The notes under the pieces: generated by a model
Told to the model about the DNA's origin: nothing
What the model saw: the letters and a program-made list of their open reading frames with translations, nothing else
Databases searched by the model: none
Assembly (NCBI GenBank): GCA_031260085.1
Contig: JAIRKP010000009.1
Coordinates: 1 to 5,448 of the forward strand
Direction: 5' to 3'
DNA length: 5,448 nt
Origin: Holosporales bacterium
GTDB lineage: Bacteria; Pseudomonadota; Alphaproteobacteria; RUG11792
Translations under genes and position numbers: made by a program
In this document: piece by piece, positions 1-5,423 of the stretch
How positions within the stretch are numbered: the stretch's first letter is position 1
Layout of the letters: every line of letters begins with the position of its first letter

Positions 1-2
1 AT

Positions 3-104
3 TATAATTAAATCGAAGATAAGAAAACTTTTAGATTAACGCTTGTTTGGGCTGTTTATTTTATTCGATTTCTATATCTTTGCAGAATATAATTAAATCG
101 AATA
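3..104. repeat. AAATCGAA motif, three copies around the RhuM promoter
   Basis: AAATCGAA occurs at 10-17 and 95-102, and inverted (TTCGATTT) at 64-71. The two direct copies sit inside an identical 15-mer (TATAATTAAATCGAA at 3-17 and 88-102). The inverted copy and the last direct copy form a perfect 10-bp inverted repeat (62-71 with 95-104) that brackets the -7 element at 75-82. The position suggests an operator for autoregulation of the downstream operon, or binding sites for the resolvase it encodes. The arrangement is seen directly; the role is inferred. Confidence 0.6.
75..82 (+). promoter_or_regulatory. -7 promoter element of the RhuM-resolvase operon
   Basis: TATCTTTG is a perfect match to the Bacteroidota -7 consensus TAnnTTTG and lies 25 bp before the RhuM ATG, giving a leader of roughly 20 nt. 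No good -33 box is visible: TTTG at 46-49 is 25 bp away, longer than the usual 19-21, so activation or weak basal expression is possible. The element lies between the arms of the 10-bp inverted repeat at 62-104, so a bound protein could block it. Confidence 0.65.
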
Positions 105-107
105 GAA

Positions 108-950
108 ATGAAGAATCAAGGAGAAATCGTACTCTATCAACCGGACGAGACGGTAAGCCTGGAAGTAAAATTGGAAGATGATACAGTATGGCTCACTCAA
201 GCACAAATAACCGAACTCTTTCAGAAGAATGTATCTACAATATCAAGACATATCAGTAATATATTCAAGGAAAAGGAGTTAGACAAAGAAAGCAATTTGC
301 GTTTTTTGCAAATTGCAAATTCGGATAAGCCTATTATGCTCTATAGCCTTGATGTTATTATTTCAGTCGGTTACCGTGTAAAGAGCCAACGAGGTATTGA
401 TTTCAGGAAATGGGCAAACAGAGTCTTAAAAGAATATTTGCTTAAAGGCTATATAATGAATGCAAAATCACAGGCTATAGAGAAGAAATTGGATGAGCAT
501 GACAAACAAATAGCCACCCTGACAGAGAAAGTGGATTTCTTCGTCCGGACTTCGTTACCACCGGTGGAAGGCGTATTTTTCGATGGGCAAATATTTGATG
601 CCTATGTATTTGCTACCGATCTAATCAAATCGGCAAAGAGATCATTATTCCTTATTGATAATTATGTCGATGAAAGTGTACTTCTAATGCTGGCCAAAAG
701 AAATCCCGGAGTTACGGCCAGTATCTATACTGGAAAAATATCCGGCCAACTTCATTTGGATTTGCAAAAACATAATACACAATATCCGGAGATAATCATC
801 CGGGAATATAGTCAATCGCATGACCGGTTCCTGATTCTGGATGAAACAGAAGTCTATCACATTGGAGCATCGCTAAAAGATCTAGGGAAAAAATTATTCG
901 CCTTTTCAAAAATGTCTATCCAGGCACAAATAATATTGAATCAACTTTGA
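108..950 (+). CDS. RhuM-family protein with C-terminal phospholipase-D-like domain
   Basis: This 280-residue protein has the RhuM (virulence RhuM family) N-terminal domain at about residues 15-118. It carries the family-like helix-turn-helix stretch (WLTQAQITELFQKNVSTISR, 28-47) and the later YSLDVIISVGYRVKSQRG and FRKWA segments. A charged, probably coiled linker (about 120-145) follows. Residues about 155-270 resemble a PLD/nuclease-like module with S-H238-D-R240-F-L-I-L-D245, a variant HxKxxxxD motif with Arg for Lys, then HIGASLKDLGKK. Only one such motif is present, so activity would need a dimer. The ATG follows a -7 element closely, and the resolvase ATG is 6 bp beyond the stop, so the two are likely co-transcribed. 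RhuM proteins are common on mobile and pathogenicity islands, but their biochemical role is not settled. A toxin, defence effector or DNA-binding regulator are all possible. Family call is firm; function is not. Confidence 0.85.
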   Translation: MKNQGEIVLYQPDETVSLEVKLEDDTVWLTQAQITELFQKNVSTISRHISNIFKEKELDKESNLRFLQIANSDKPIMLYSLDVIISVGYRVKSQRGIDFRKWANRVLKEYLLKGYIMNAKSQAIEKKLDEHDKQIATLTEKVDFFVRTSLPPVEGVFFDGQIFDAYVFATDLIKSAKRSLFLIDNYVDESVLLMLAKRNPGVTASIYTGKISGQLHLDLQKHNTQYPEIIIREYSQSHDRFLILDETEVYHIGASLKDLGKKLFAFSKMSIQAQIILNQL

Positions 951-956
951 TTTGAC

Positions 957-1550
957 ATGAAAATAGGATATGCGCGTGTTTCTACTCCGGATCAGAACCT
1001 AGACGTGCAATTGGAAGCGCTTCAGGGCTATGGATGTGAGTTGATATTCAGTGAAAAATATACCGGTACTGTTTTCGAAAGGACCGAACTGGACAAATGC
1101 CTGAATAAATTGCGTAAAGGTGATACTCTGGTATTTTACAAATTAGACCGCCTAGGCAGATCACTAAGAGAAATACTAAAGCTACTGGACCGGTTAAAGA
1201 GTGAAGAAATAGATTTTATATCCATCCGGGATAACATCAGTACGACCGGACCATACGCTGAGTTGATGACGAACATACTCGGTGCATTTGCGCAGTTCGA
1301 GCGGGATATCATAGTTGAACGTACTTCTACCGGCCGGCACCTGGCCAAGGAGAAAGGAGTTAAATTCGGAAGAAAAGAAGGAAAAGTAAATGTAGGCAAC
1401 GAACCTAAAATAGATGTATGTGCCAAACTCTATGTCGCCGGCTCTACTTTAAATCAAATAAGGGTGACTTTAGGTATTAAGAGCCTTGAAACGATATATC
1501 GGTATCTACAAAAGAAGGGCATCGAGCCAAATAGAAAAAAAATGAAGTGA
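957..1550 (+). CDS. Small serine recombinase (resolvase/invertase family)
   Basis: This 197-residue protein is a full-length resolvase of the Tn3/gamma-delta size class. The N-terminal catalytic domain starts with GYARVST, where Ser9 is the expected nucleophile and Arg7 its partner. KLDRLGRS (62-69) supplies Asp64, Arg65 and Arg68. The E-helix region follows, with FERDIIVERT at 114-123. A basic GRK linker at 138-140 leads to a C-terminal helix-turn-helix (about 150-188) of the Hin/resolvase type. All active-site residues I can check are present, so it should be active. Likely jobs are resolving plasmid multimers or having moved the RhuM cassette. Its res site is not identified; the AAATCGAA cluster at 3-104 is the nearest candidate. 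It is the second gene of the RhuM operon and runs into the relaxase gene tail to tail. Confidence 0.93.
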   Translation: MKIGYARVSTPDQNLDVQLEALQGYGCELIFSEKYTGTVFERTELDKCLNKLRKGDTLVFYKLDRLGRSLREILKLLDRLKSEEIDFISIRDNISTTGPYAELMTNILGAFAQFERDIIVERTSTGRHLAKEKGVKFGRKEGKVNVGNEPKIDVCAKLYVAGSTLNQIRVTLGIKSLETIYRYLQKKGIEPNRKKMK

Positions 1551-1568
1551 ATCTTTAAATTTCATTTT
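1539..1568. terminator. Possible bidirectional terminator between resolvase and relaxase
   Basis: AAAATGAA (1539-1546) and TTCATTTT (1561-1568) form a perfect 8-bp inverted repeat around a 14-nt loop, with A/T tracts on both outer sides. It sits exactly where two operons converge and overlaps both 3' coding ends, which suits a shared terminator. The stem is AT-rich and weak, so confidence is low. Confidence 0.35.
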
Positions 1569-2481
1569 CTCTATCTCTTAAAATATCTCTTATAGTTTTT
1601 CTTAAATAATTTCTTAAAATATTTTTTGGGTGTTGAATATTAGAAGTAATTTTCTTTACATTATAAATAACTTTTTGCTCCTCTTTCATATCATCCATTA
1701 TTTCTTGCATTATTTTATTTTTTAGTTTTGCTCTATATGGAGCAAAAGCTTTACTTTGAAGATAGAATCGTTCATTATACGAAGCAATGTAATTATATTT
1801 TTCACCAAAAATATCACAACATTCAGCCGACCAAGTTGATCTATTAAAACCATTTTTTACTTTTTTACCATTCAATACGTTCGTACCTCCTCGGCTATTT
1901 GTTAGCGGAGATAAGGCTATTTTTTGTGTTACATCCATCCTTGATACTATAACATGGCTATGCATCTGGAAACCCGATTTCAAGTCGCCAGGTCTTTTAA
2001 ATCCATCTTGTACCTCTTTATCTAAATGAGTGTAATATCTATCTTCTTCAATTCTTCCAAAGTAAACTAAATCTTCCGCGGAAAGTTCTTTATCACGATT
2101 AAAATTCTTTGCATAAATATTCATACAATCTCGAATATAATTTTTGAATTCATCAAAAACAAGCACTTTTTCTGAAGAAGACAATTCTTTAAAATCACTT
2201 ATGTCTCGTCCTGTTGTAAGTTTTGCGAGATGCTTGATTTCTTTCGGTGACGGATTAATAGAAAGCATATAGTATTTATCCTGGTTACTTTTTAAAGAAC
2301 GCTTGTTATTATCTATTTTAGAGATAACATCTATAGCTGAAATATTATCTCTGGTATGAGAAAAAAAGGTCTTTCCAGGGCCTTCTTCTTTATTAAGATA
2401 GTCTACCAATTTAACACAACTGCCAGCATTTTCAGAAACAAATATGCTGTTTTTTGTAGGTGTGTGACACTTAACAATCAT
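1555..2481 (-). CDS. Mobilization relaxase-like protein (DUF5712/BtgB type)
   Basis: This 308-residue protein has the N-terminus MIVKCHTPTKN and the SINPSPKE segment (74-81) that I recognise from the DUF5712/BtgB mobilization proteins of Bacteroidota. The relaxase metal site is probably H152 (in YYTHLDKE) plus the H174-S-H176 pair (MHSHVIVSRMD). This resembles the HxDE...HxH motif III of MOBV/MOBP relaxases, but with a 21-residue insertion between the parts. The nucleophilic Tyr is not certain; Y28 in VDYLNKE, Y70 and Y71 are candidates. The C-terminal 60 residues are basic and helical. It would nick oriT and lead the strand into a recipient, using a conjugative element's transfer pore. The ATG lies inside the end of the upstream accessory gene (11-bp overlap), implying translational coupling. 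Confidence 0.82.
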   Translation of the reverse strand: MIVKCHTPTKNSIFVSENAGSCVKLVDYLNKEEGPGKTFFSHTRDNISAIDVISKIDNNKRSLKSNQDKYYMLSINPSPKEIKHLAKLTTGRDISDFKELSSSEKVLVFDEFKNYIRDCMNIYAKNFNRDKELSAEDLVYFGRIEEDRYYTHLDKEVQDGFKRPGDLKSGFQMHSHVIVSRMDVTQKIALSPLTNSRGGTNVLNGKKVKNGFNRSTWSAECCDIFGEKYNYIASYNERFYLQSKAFAPYRAKLKNKIMQEIMDDMKEEQKVIYNVKKITSNIQHPKNILRNYLRKTIRDILRDRENEI

Positions 2482-3055
2482 TAGCTAATTGTCTTATTTT
2501 TTCAATTAATAAGTTTCTATAATCTTTAGTCATAGTAAGATTACCATCTTTATCTAAGCCTAAACTAGAGTCAGAGAGGAGATCTTGAATAATAGCTATC
2601 CATTCTATCGCCTGTTCTCTATTCGTGCTTTTGCTGTTTTTAATATGTTCTTTCAGCCTACTGTTTTCGTTTGTCAATTGCTCATTGATTTTAATTATTT
2701 GTTGAACCTCAAGGTCATTGACGCTTATTACATCTTCTGATAGTCCTGGTTTTAGATTACCTTCTACTGTATGAAGAATAACATCTATTTTCTTACTCTC
2801 CATATTCCTTAGCATCTTAAAGAGATCATCAATACGCTTTAGAACGTCTTTTGTCGAATCCACAATAGATTTTGTTATAGTCATTGCTGGAGGCAATTGA
2901 TTCAGTTTAGGATTTACACCGGTCATTTCAAAAAAACCTATCGCATCTTCTAAAAAACCCCCATAAGTTTGCCTACCTTTTAAAAAATCTATACGACGCT
3001 TTACCGTTATAGGTATTTTTAAACTAACGTACGTATTTTTATTATTCTGAGTCAT
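2471..3055 (-). CDS. BfmA/BtgA-family mobilization accessory protein
   Basis: This 194-residue protein resembles the BfmA/BtgA family that precedes BtgB-like relaxases in Bacteroidota. The N-terminus (YVSLKIPITVKRRIDFLKGR, 9-28) looks like a ribbon-helix-helix-type DNA-binding segment, followed by GGFLEDAIGFFEMTGVNP. Residues about 60-90 and 112-142 are strongly helical; VQQIIKINEQLTNENSRLKE is a likely coiled coil for oligomerisation. I chose ATG at 3055: an in-frame TTG at 3077-3079 would add 8 residues, but that TTG forms the end of a perfect -7 element (TACCTTTG), so it lies upstream of the transcript. It probably binds oriT and its own promoter region and helps load the relaxase. The stop overlaps the relaxase start. 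Confidence 0.82.
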   Translation of the reverse strand: MTQNNKNTYVSLKIPITVKRRIDFLKGRQTYGGFLEDAIGFFEMTGVNPKLNQLPPAMTITKSIVDSTKDVLKRIDDLFKMLRNMESKKIDVILHTVEGNLKPGLSEDVISVNDLEVQQIIKINEQLTNENSRLKEHIKNSKSTNREQAIEWIAIIQDLLSDSSLGLDKDGNLTMTKDYRNLLIEKIRQLANDC

Positions 3056-3076
3056 ATCACATGTATTTAATTGATG

Positions 3077-3107
3077 CAAAGGTAGTTATATTAATATATT
3101 CCCCATA
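3077..3107 (-). promoter_or_regulatory. Promoter of the mobilization operon
   Basis: Read on the minus strand, TACCTTTG (3084 down to 3077) matches TAnnTTTG perfectly. Exactly 19 bp upstream is TATG (3107-3104), a 3-of-4 match to the -33 TTTG. The mob ATG at 3055 follows after a leader of roughly 15 nt. Confidence 0.7.
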
Positions 3108-3118
3108 TTTTCCCCATA
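3099..3118. repeat. TTCCCCATA tandem pair, 11-bp period
   Basis: TTCCCCATA occurs at 3099-3107 and 3110-3118, one helical turn apart, covering the -33 position of the mob promoter. Two same-face sites over a -33 box are typical of an operator; BfmA-like autoregulation is the obvious guess but is not shown. Confidence 0.5.
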
Positions 3119-3134
3119 CTTTTTTCGCTATAAA

Positions 3135-3167
3135 TTTATAAATATCTGATAATCAAATATTTATAAA
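3135..3167. repeat. AT-rich 33-bp near-perfect palindrome
   Basis: TTTATAAATATCTGA (3135-3149) and TCAAATATTTATAAA (3153-3167) pair at 14 of 15 positions around a TAA loop; the only mismatch is C3146 with A3157. It lies just upstream of the mob promoter. It could be a cruciform, a binding site, or part of the transfer origin. Confidence 0.5.
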
Positions 3168-3229
3168 AATTCAAAAAAGTACTATTACACCTTATAAATT
3201 ACTGATTATTAAGTATATAATATACAAAA

Positions 3230-3250
3230 TTCTACTTATTTTCTACTTAT
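3230..3250. repeat. TTCTACTTAT direct repeat, 11-bp period
   Basis: TTCTACTTAT is present at 3230-3239 and 3241-3250, separated by one T, so the copies are on the same helical face. It is followed by a run of nine A's. Possibly a protein-binding pair near the candidate oriT; no function can be assigned. Confidence 0.45.
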
Positions 3251-3264
3251 AAAAAAAAATATAA

Positions 3265-3390
3265 AATATAACTACCTAATATATAACGCTTTGCGTTATT
3301 GATTCACGTATATGCGTGAATCCTACTTGCTTACCACATTACGCTTCGCTTCATTTCCTTACCTGCGGATACCATCTACGGTAGGGAAAA
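3265..3390. other. Candidate origin of transfer (oriT)
   Basis: This stretch holds two adjacent perfect hairpins: ATAACGC-TTT-GCGTTAT (3283-3299), then after one base GATTCACG-TATATG-CGTGAATC (3301-3322). A third, weaker one (TACC-ATCTAC-GGTA, 3370-3383) follows inside a GC-richer patch. It begins with the second arm of the 13-bp repeat shared with the mob promoter and lies about 200 bp upstream of the mob genes, where oriT usually is. No known nic sequence was recognised. The hairpins could instead be a single-strand origin or regulatory structures. Confidence 0.4.
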
Positions 3391-3701
3391 AATTATACAA
3401 AAAAATACACGACCCAGATTATCTTCATCGAACTTCTTGCAGGTATAGTAGTTAATCCCTTATGATTAAATATCATAGTACTAAAAATATCGAATTTGGG
3501 CATTTATTTATCCCCTGCTTAGTTTTTTCGATAGGAAGTAGGTTTTTATACTTGGAGTAAAAAAAAGGTCTGTAATCGATTTTAAATAACGCCATTGTTT
3601 TTTTCCCTATTATTGATTTTATTTTTTATAGATTTGTAGGGAGGCGATAATTTTTGAAGCGTTTTTTTTTCGGAGTTTCTTCTTATCTTTAGCAATATAA
3701 C
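3391..3701. other. Gene-free AT-rich stretch between candidate oriT and origin
   Basis: No credible ORF is seen. It contains overlapping small hairpins at 3452-3477 (TTAATC with GATTAA; TATGAT-TAAAT-ATCATA at 3461-3477) and several T or A runs. TAGATTTG at 3629-3636 matches the -7 consensus on the plus strand but has no -33 box at proper spacing, so a small RNA start there is only a weak possibility. The low GC would suit a DNA unwinding element beside the iterons. Confidence 0.4.
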
Positions 3702-3719
3702 AGCTAAAATCCTTTAGCT
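3702..3719. repeat. Small hairpin before the origin
   Basis: AGCTAAA (3702-3708) and TTTAGCT (3713-3719) form a perfect 7-bp stem with a 4-base loop ATCC. An overlapping TAGCT-AA-AGCTA palindrome (3715-3726) offers an alternative fold. No T-tract follows, so it is not a clear terminator. Confidence 0.4.
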
Positions 3720-3739
3720 AAAGCTAGAGGGCCTAAATT

Positions 3740-3780
3740 TAAAATTGCAAATTGCTGATATTCAACGATTTGCAATTTTA
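3740..3780. repeat. 13-bp perfect inverted repeat abutting the iterons
   Basis: TAAAATTGCAAAT (3740-3752) and ATTTGCAATTTTA (3768-3780) are perfect inverse copies around a 15-nt centre; a T-G wobble and a G-C pair can extend the stem by two. Its last base is the first base of iteron 1. Such repeats beside iterons commonly bind Rep dimers or mark the origin edge. It is the strongest long stem in the window. Confidence 0.6.
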
Positions 3781-3894
3781 CGCTCACGCTTTTAGGGAAC
3801 GCTCACGCTTTTAGGGAACTACGCTCACGCTTTTAGGGAACTACGCTCACGCTTTTAGGGAACTACGCTCACGCTTTTAGGGAAGTTACGCTCA
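3780..3894. repeat. Iteron array, likely replication origin
   Basis: Five exact copies of ACGCTCACGCTTTTAGGGAA start at 3780, 3799, 3821, 3843 and 3865. The steps are 19, 22, 22 and 22 bp, the 22-bp units ending in CT. A truncated sixth (ACGCTCA, 3888-3894) starts 23 bp after the fifth. They lie about 210 bp upstream of a Rep_3-type initiator gene in the same direction, the standard layout of iteron plasmids in which Rep monomers bind the repeats to open the origin and limit copy number. Iterons 1 and 2 share one base, so their phase differs from the rest by 3 bp. AT-rich DNA on both sides could melt. Confidence 0.85.
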
Positions 3895-3995
3895 GTTGTT
3901 CTTATTTTTACCTAAAATATAGAGATTCCCAATAGTTTATATATGAAAAACCCATTAAGTTATTTTAAAGGGGGGATTAACAATTAGCACTGGAG

Positions 3996-4003
3996 TATTT
4001 TTG
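3996..4003 (+). promoter_or_regulatory. Possible upstream rep promoter (-7)
   Basis: TATTTTTG matches TAnnTTTG. No clear -33 box is seen 19-21 bp before it. It would give a leader of about 95 nt before the rep ATG at 4104. Confidence 0.35.
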
Positions 4004-4059
4004 ACCTCATCTCTGAACGATATTGCCCTCACGTAAAATTAGTTTTTTTATGACTGTTT

Positions 4060-4091
4060 TTTGCATGATAAATTTCAATGCATTATATTTG
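4060..4091 (+). promoter_or_regulatory. Rep promoter, consensus -33/-7
   Basis: TTTG (4060-4063), a 20-bp spacer, then TATATTTG (4084-4091): the best full promoter in the window. Transcription would start near 4098, leaving only about 6 nt before the ATG at 4104, so the message would be almost leaderless. That is odd, and the upstream -7 at 3996 may give the main translated transcript. A CTCACG hexamer matching the iteron core sits at 4028-4033 between the two, a possible Rep operator. Confidence 0.55.
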
Positions 4092-4103
4092 CAAAAAAAA
4101 GTA

Positions 4104-5423
4104 ATGAACAAGCAGAAGCAATCAAATATAGTAAAGAGGCAAAAAAGAGATTCTGAAATTAAACGGAATAACCAAGCTCCTGATTTTCCATCTACTTTAA
4201 TATTGAGTAGGAGTCAACTTATAATAGAGAGATACATGCAAGTATATGCGCCAAATCTCGAAGAATATATACAAAATGGGCAGATTTTAAAACTTCACAT
4301 AGATATATCTACTTTAAGAAGCTGGTATCCTACTAAGCATTGGAAAAAAGATATTGAAACAACATGTCTTTATATGATGAATGTGAGAAACGGCACTTAC
4401 ACTAAAAAAGGAGATTTTGAGTTATACTCTCTTTTGACGTATGCTAGGTTGGATGAGACAGGCCTGCATGTAAATGTTGACCCTGAGGTAATGAAAAAAT
4501 ATATTATTGAATCCTCTACTACATCTACATCTATAGATGTGGATATAACGAATAGATTCAAGAAAGCATATACACATCAATTTTATTGGCTAATGTGCAA
4601 AAATGATCGCCCGACTTTTGATTATAAGTTCTACTTAACTCCAGAAGAAATAAATACTTTGTTTAGTACTAATTATCAAAGCAGTAATATTAAGGTACAG
4701 ATTTTAATGCCCGTTCAAGAAGAAATAAAAAAACTCTATGAGGAAAGAATTATACCTAATTTTTTTACATTCAATGAACGTAGGGAGTTAAAAGGTAAGA
4801 CATATCAAATTATAGGTTGGGAATTTATAATATATAATGAAACTCGAACTCAACGTACTGTTTTAGAGGCCAAGGATGCTATCGTGAAAATTGATCGCAT
4901 TCTTTTCGACTTCTCATTTAAATACAGAATAACGAGTGTTGAACAAGCTCGCACTTTGTCATTCGAACAAATAATTAAACTGTCTCAGAGACTTGATAAA
5001 TTCAAAACTGATGGAAGAACCGATATTTACAGCCTAACAGGATATTTATGTCACATTCTACAACGATATGGCATTGATCCTCGTAAAAAAGCAAAAATTG
5101 GAAAACTTCTGAGCGCTCCTTTATTCAATGCAGAAGAGAATGAGATCGATGCCGGTCTAAACTATTGGAATACTTGCTTGGATCATATCAAAAATAGCGA
5201 GATTGATCCTAAAATAATAGATATATTTGCGAATCACTTGAAATTCAAATCATATGAAGAGCGTCAAAATGCATCTCATATAACCTTTATCACGGATACT
5301 ACTACAATGCAAACGATAGAAACCTATTTCATAAAGGATTTAGCAAAGGTGCTTACAAAGTATTTCCCTTATAGAGTGCATTTATACTATAATGTTCCAG
5401 ATAAGAATAAACTATCAAATTAA
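4104..5423 (+). CDS. Plasmid replication initiator, Rep_3 family, with DnaA-domain-I-like tail
   Basis: This 439-residue protein begins with a basic tail, followed by two winged-helix-like halves of the Rep_3 (RepA/RepE/Pi) initiators. The first is about residues 31-166, ending in the RFKKAYTHQFYWLMCK helix. The second is about 172-245, with NIKVQILMPVQEEIKKLYEE and a closing GKTYQIIGWEFIIYN strand. Residues 246-350 are a mostly helical linker. Residues about 352-432 resemble DnaA domain I: W355, C358 and L359 match the E. coli DnaA W6, C9, L10 spacing, and LKFKSYEE, an ITF strand, an IETYFIKDL helix and a final VHLYYNV strand follow in the same order. This is longer than typical Rep_3 proteins of about 250-330 residues. 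ATG 4104 was preferred to in-frame TTG 4023 because the latter's first codons overlap a consensus promoter and read as hydrophobic AT-rich filler. Iterons lie upstream. It ends in tandem TAA TAA. Confidence 0.85.
   Translation: MNKQKQSNIVKRQKRDSEIKRNNQAPDFPSTLILSRSQLIIERYMQVYAPNLEEYIQNGQILKLHIDISTLRSWYPTKHWKKDIETTCLYMMNVRNGTYTKKGDFELYSLLTYARLDETGLHVNVDPEVMKKYIIESSTTSTSIDVDITNRFKKAYTHQFYWLMCKNDRPTFDYKFYLTPEEINTLFSTNYQSSNIKVQILMPVQEEIKKLYEERIIPNFFTFNERRELKGKTYQIIGWEFIIYNETRTQRTVLEAKDAIVKIDRILFDFSFKYRITSVEQARTLSFEQIIKLSQRLDKFKTDGRTDIYSLTGYLCHILQRYGIDPRKKAKIGKLLSAPLFNAEENEIDAGLNYWNTCLDHIKNSEIDPKIIDIFANHLKFKSYEERQNASHITFITDTTTMQTIETYFIKDLAKVLTKYFPYRVHLYYNVPDKNKLSN

Larger units (their letters stand above)
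3080..3277. repeat. 13-bp inverted repeat linking mob promoter and candidate oriT
   Basis: AGGTAGTTATATT at 3080-3092 is perfectly repeated in inverse orientation at 3265-3277 (AATATAACTACCT), 172 bp apart. The first arm overlaps the mob -7 element. The second is not followed by TTTG, so it is not a second promoter; it sits 5 bp before a pair of tight hairpins. The same protein may bind both. Confidence 0.55.

Noticed and set aside
305..322. TTGCAAATT in the RhuM gene shared with the origin inverted repeat
   Set aside because: A short AT-rich match inside coding sequence, without the rest of the repeat; likely chance.
1136..1426. 96-residue reverse reading frame inside the resolvase gene
   Set aside because: It is fully antisense to an intact, motif-rich resolvase, has no promoter of the host type and no recognisable domain.
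3056..3079. 8-residue extension of the BfmA-like protein from TTG
   Set aside because: The TTG is the end of the -7 element TACCTTTG, so it should lie upstream of the transcript.
3393..3401. Possible DnaA box (TTATACAAA)
   Set aside because: It has a mismatch in the conserved CACA end, is alone, and lies about 380 bp from the iterons.
3780..3894. CRISPR-like array
   Set aside because: Repeats are 20 bp with 0-3 bp between them, so there are no spacers; this is an iteron array.
4023..4103. 27-residue N-terminal extension of Rep from a TTG start
   Set aside because: Its codons overlap a consensus -33/-7 promoter and give low-complexity hydrophobic residues; the ATG at 4104 starts a basic tail typical of initiators.
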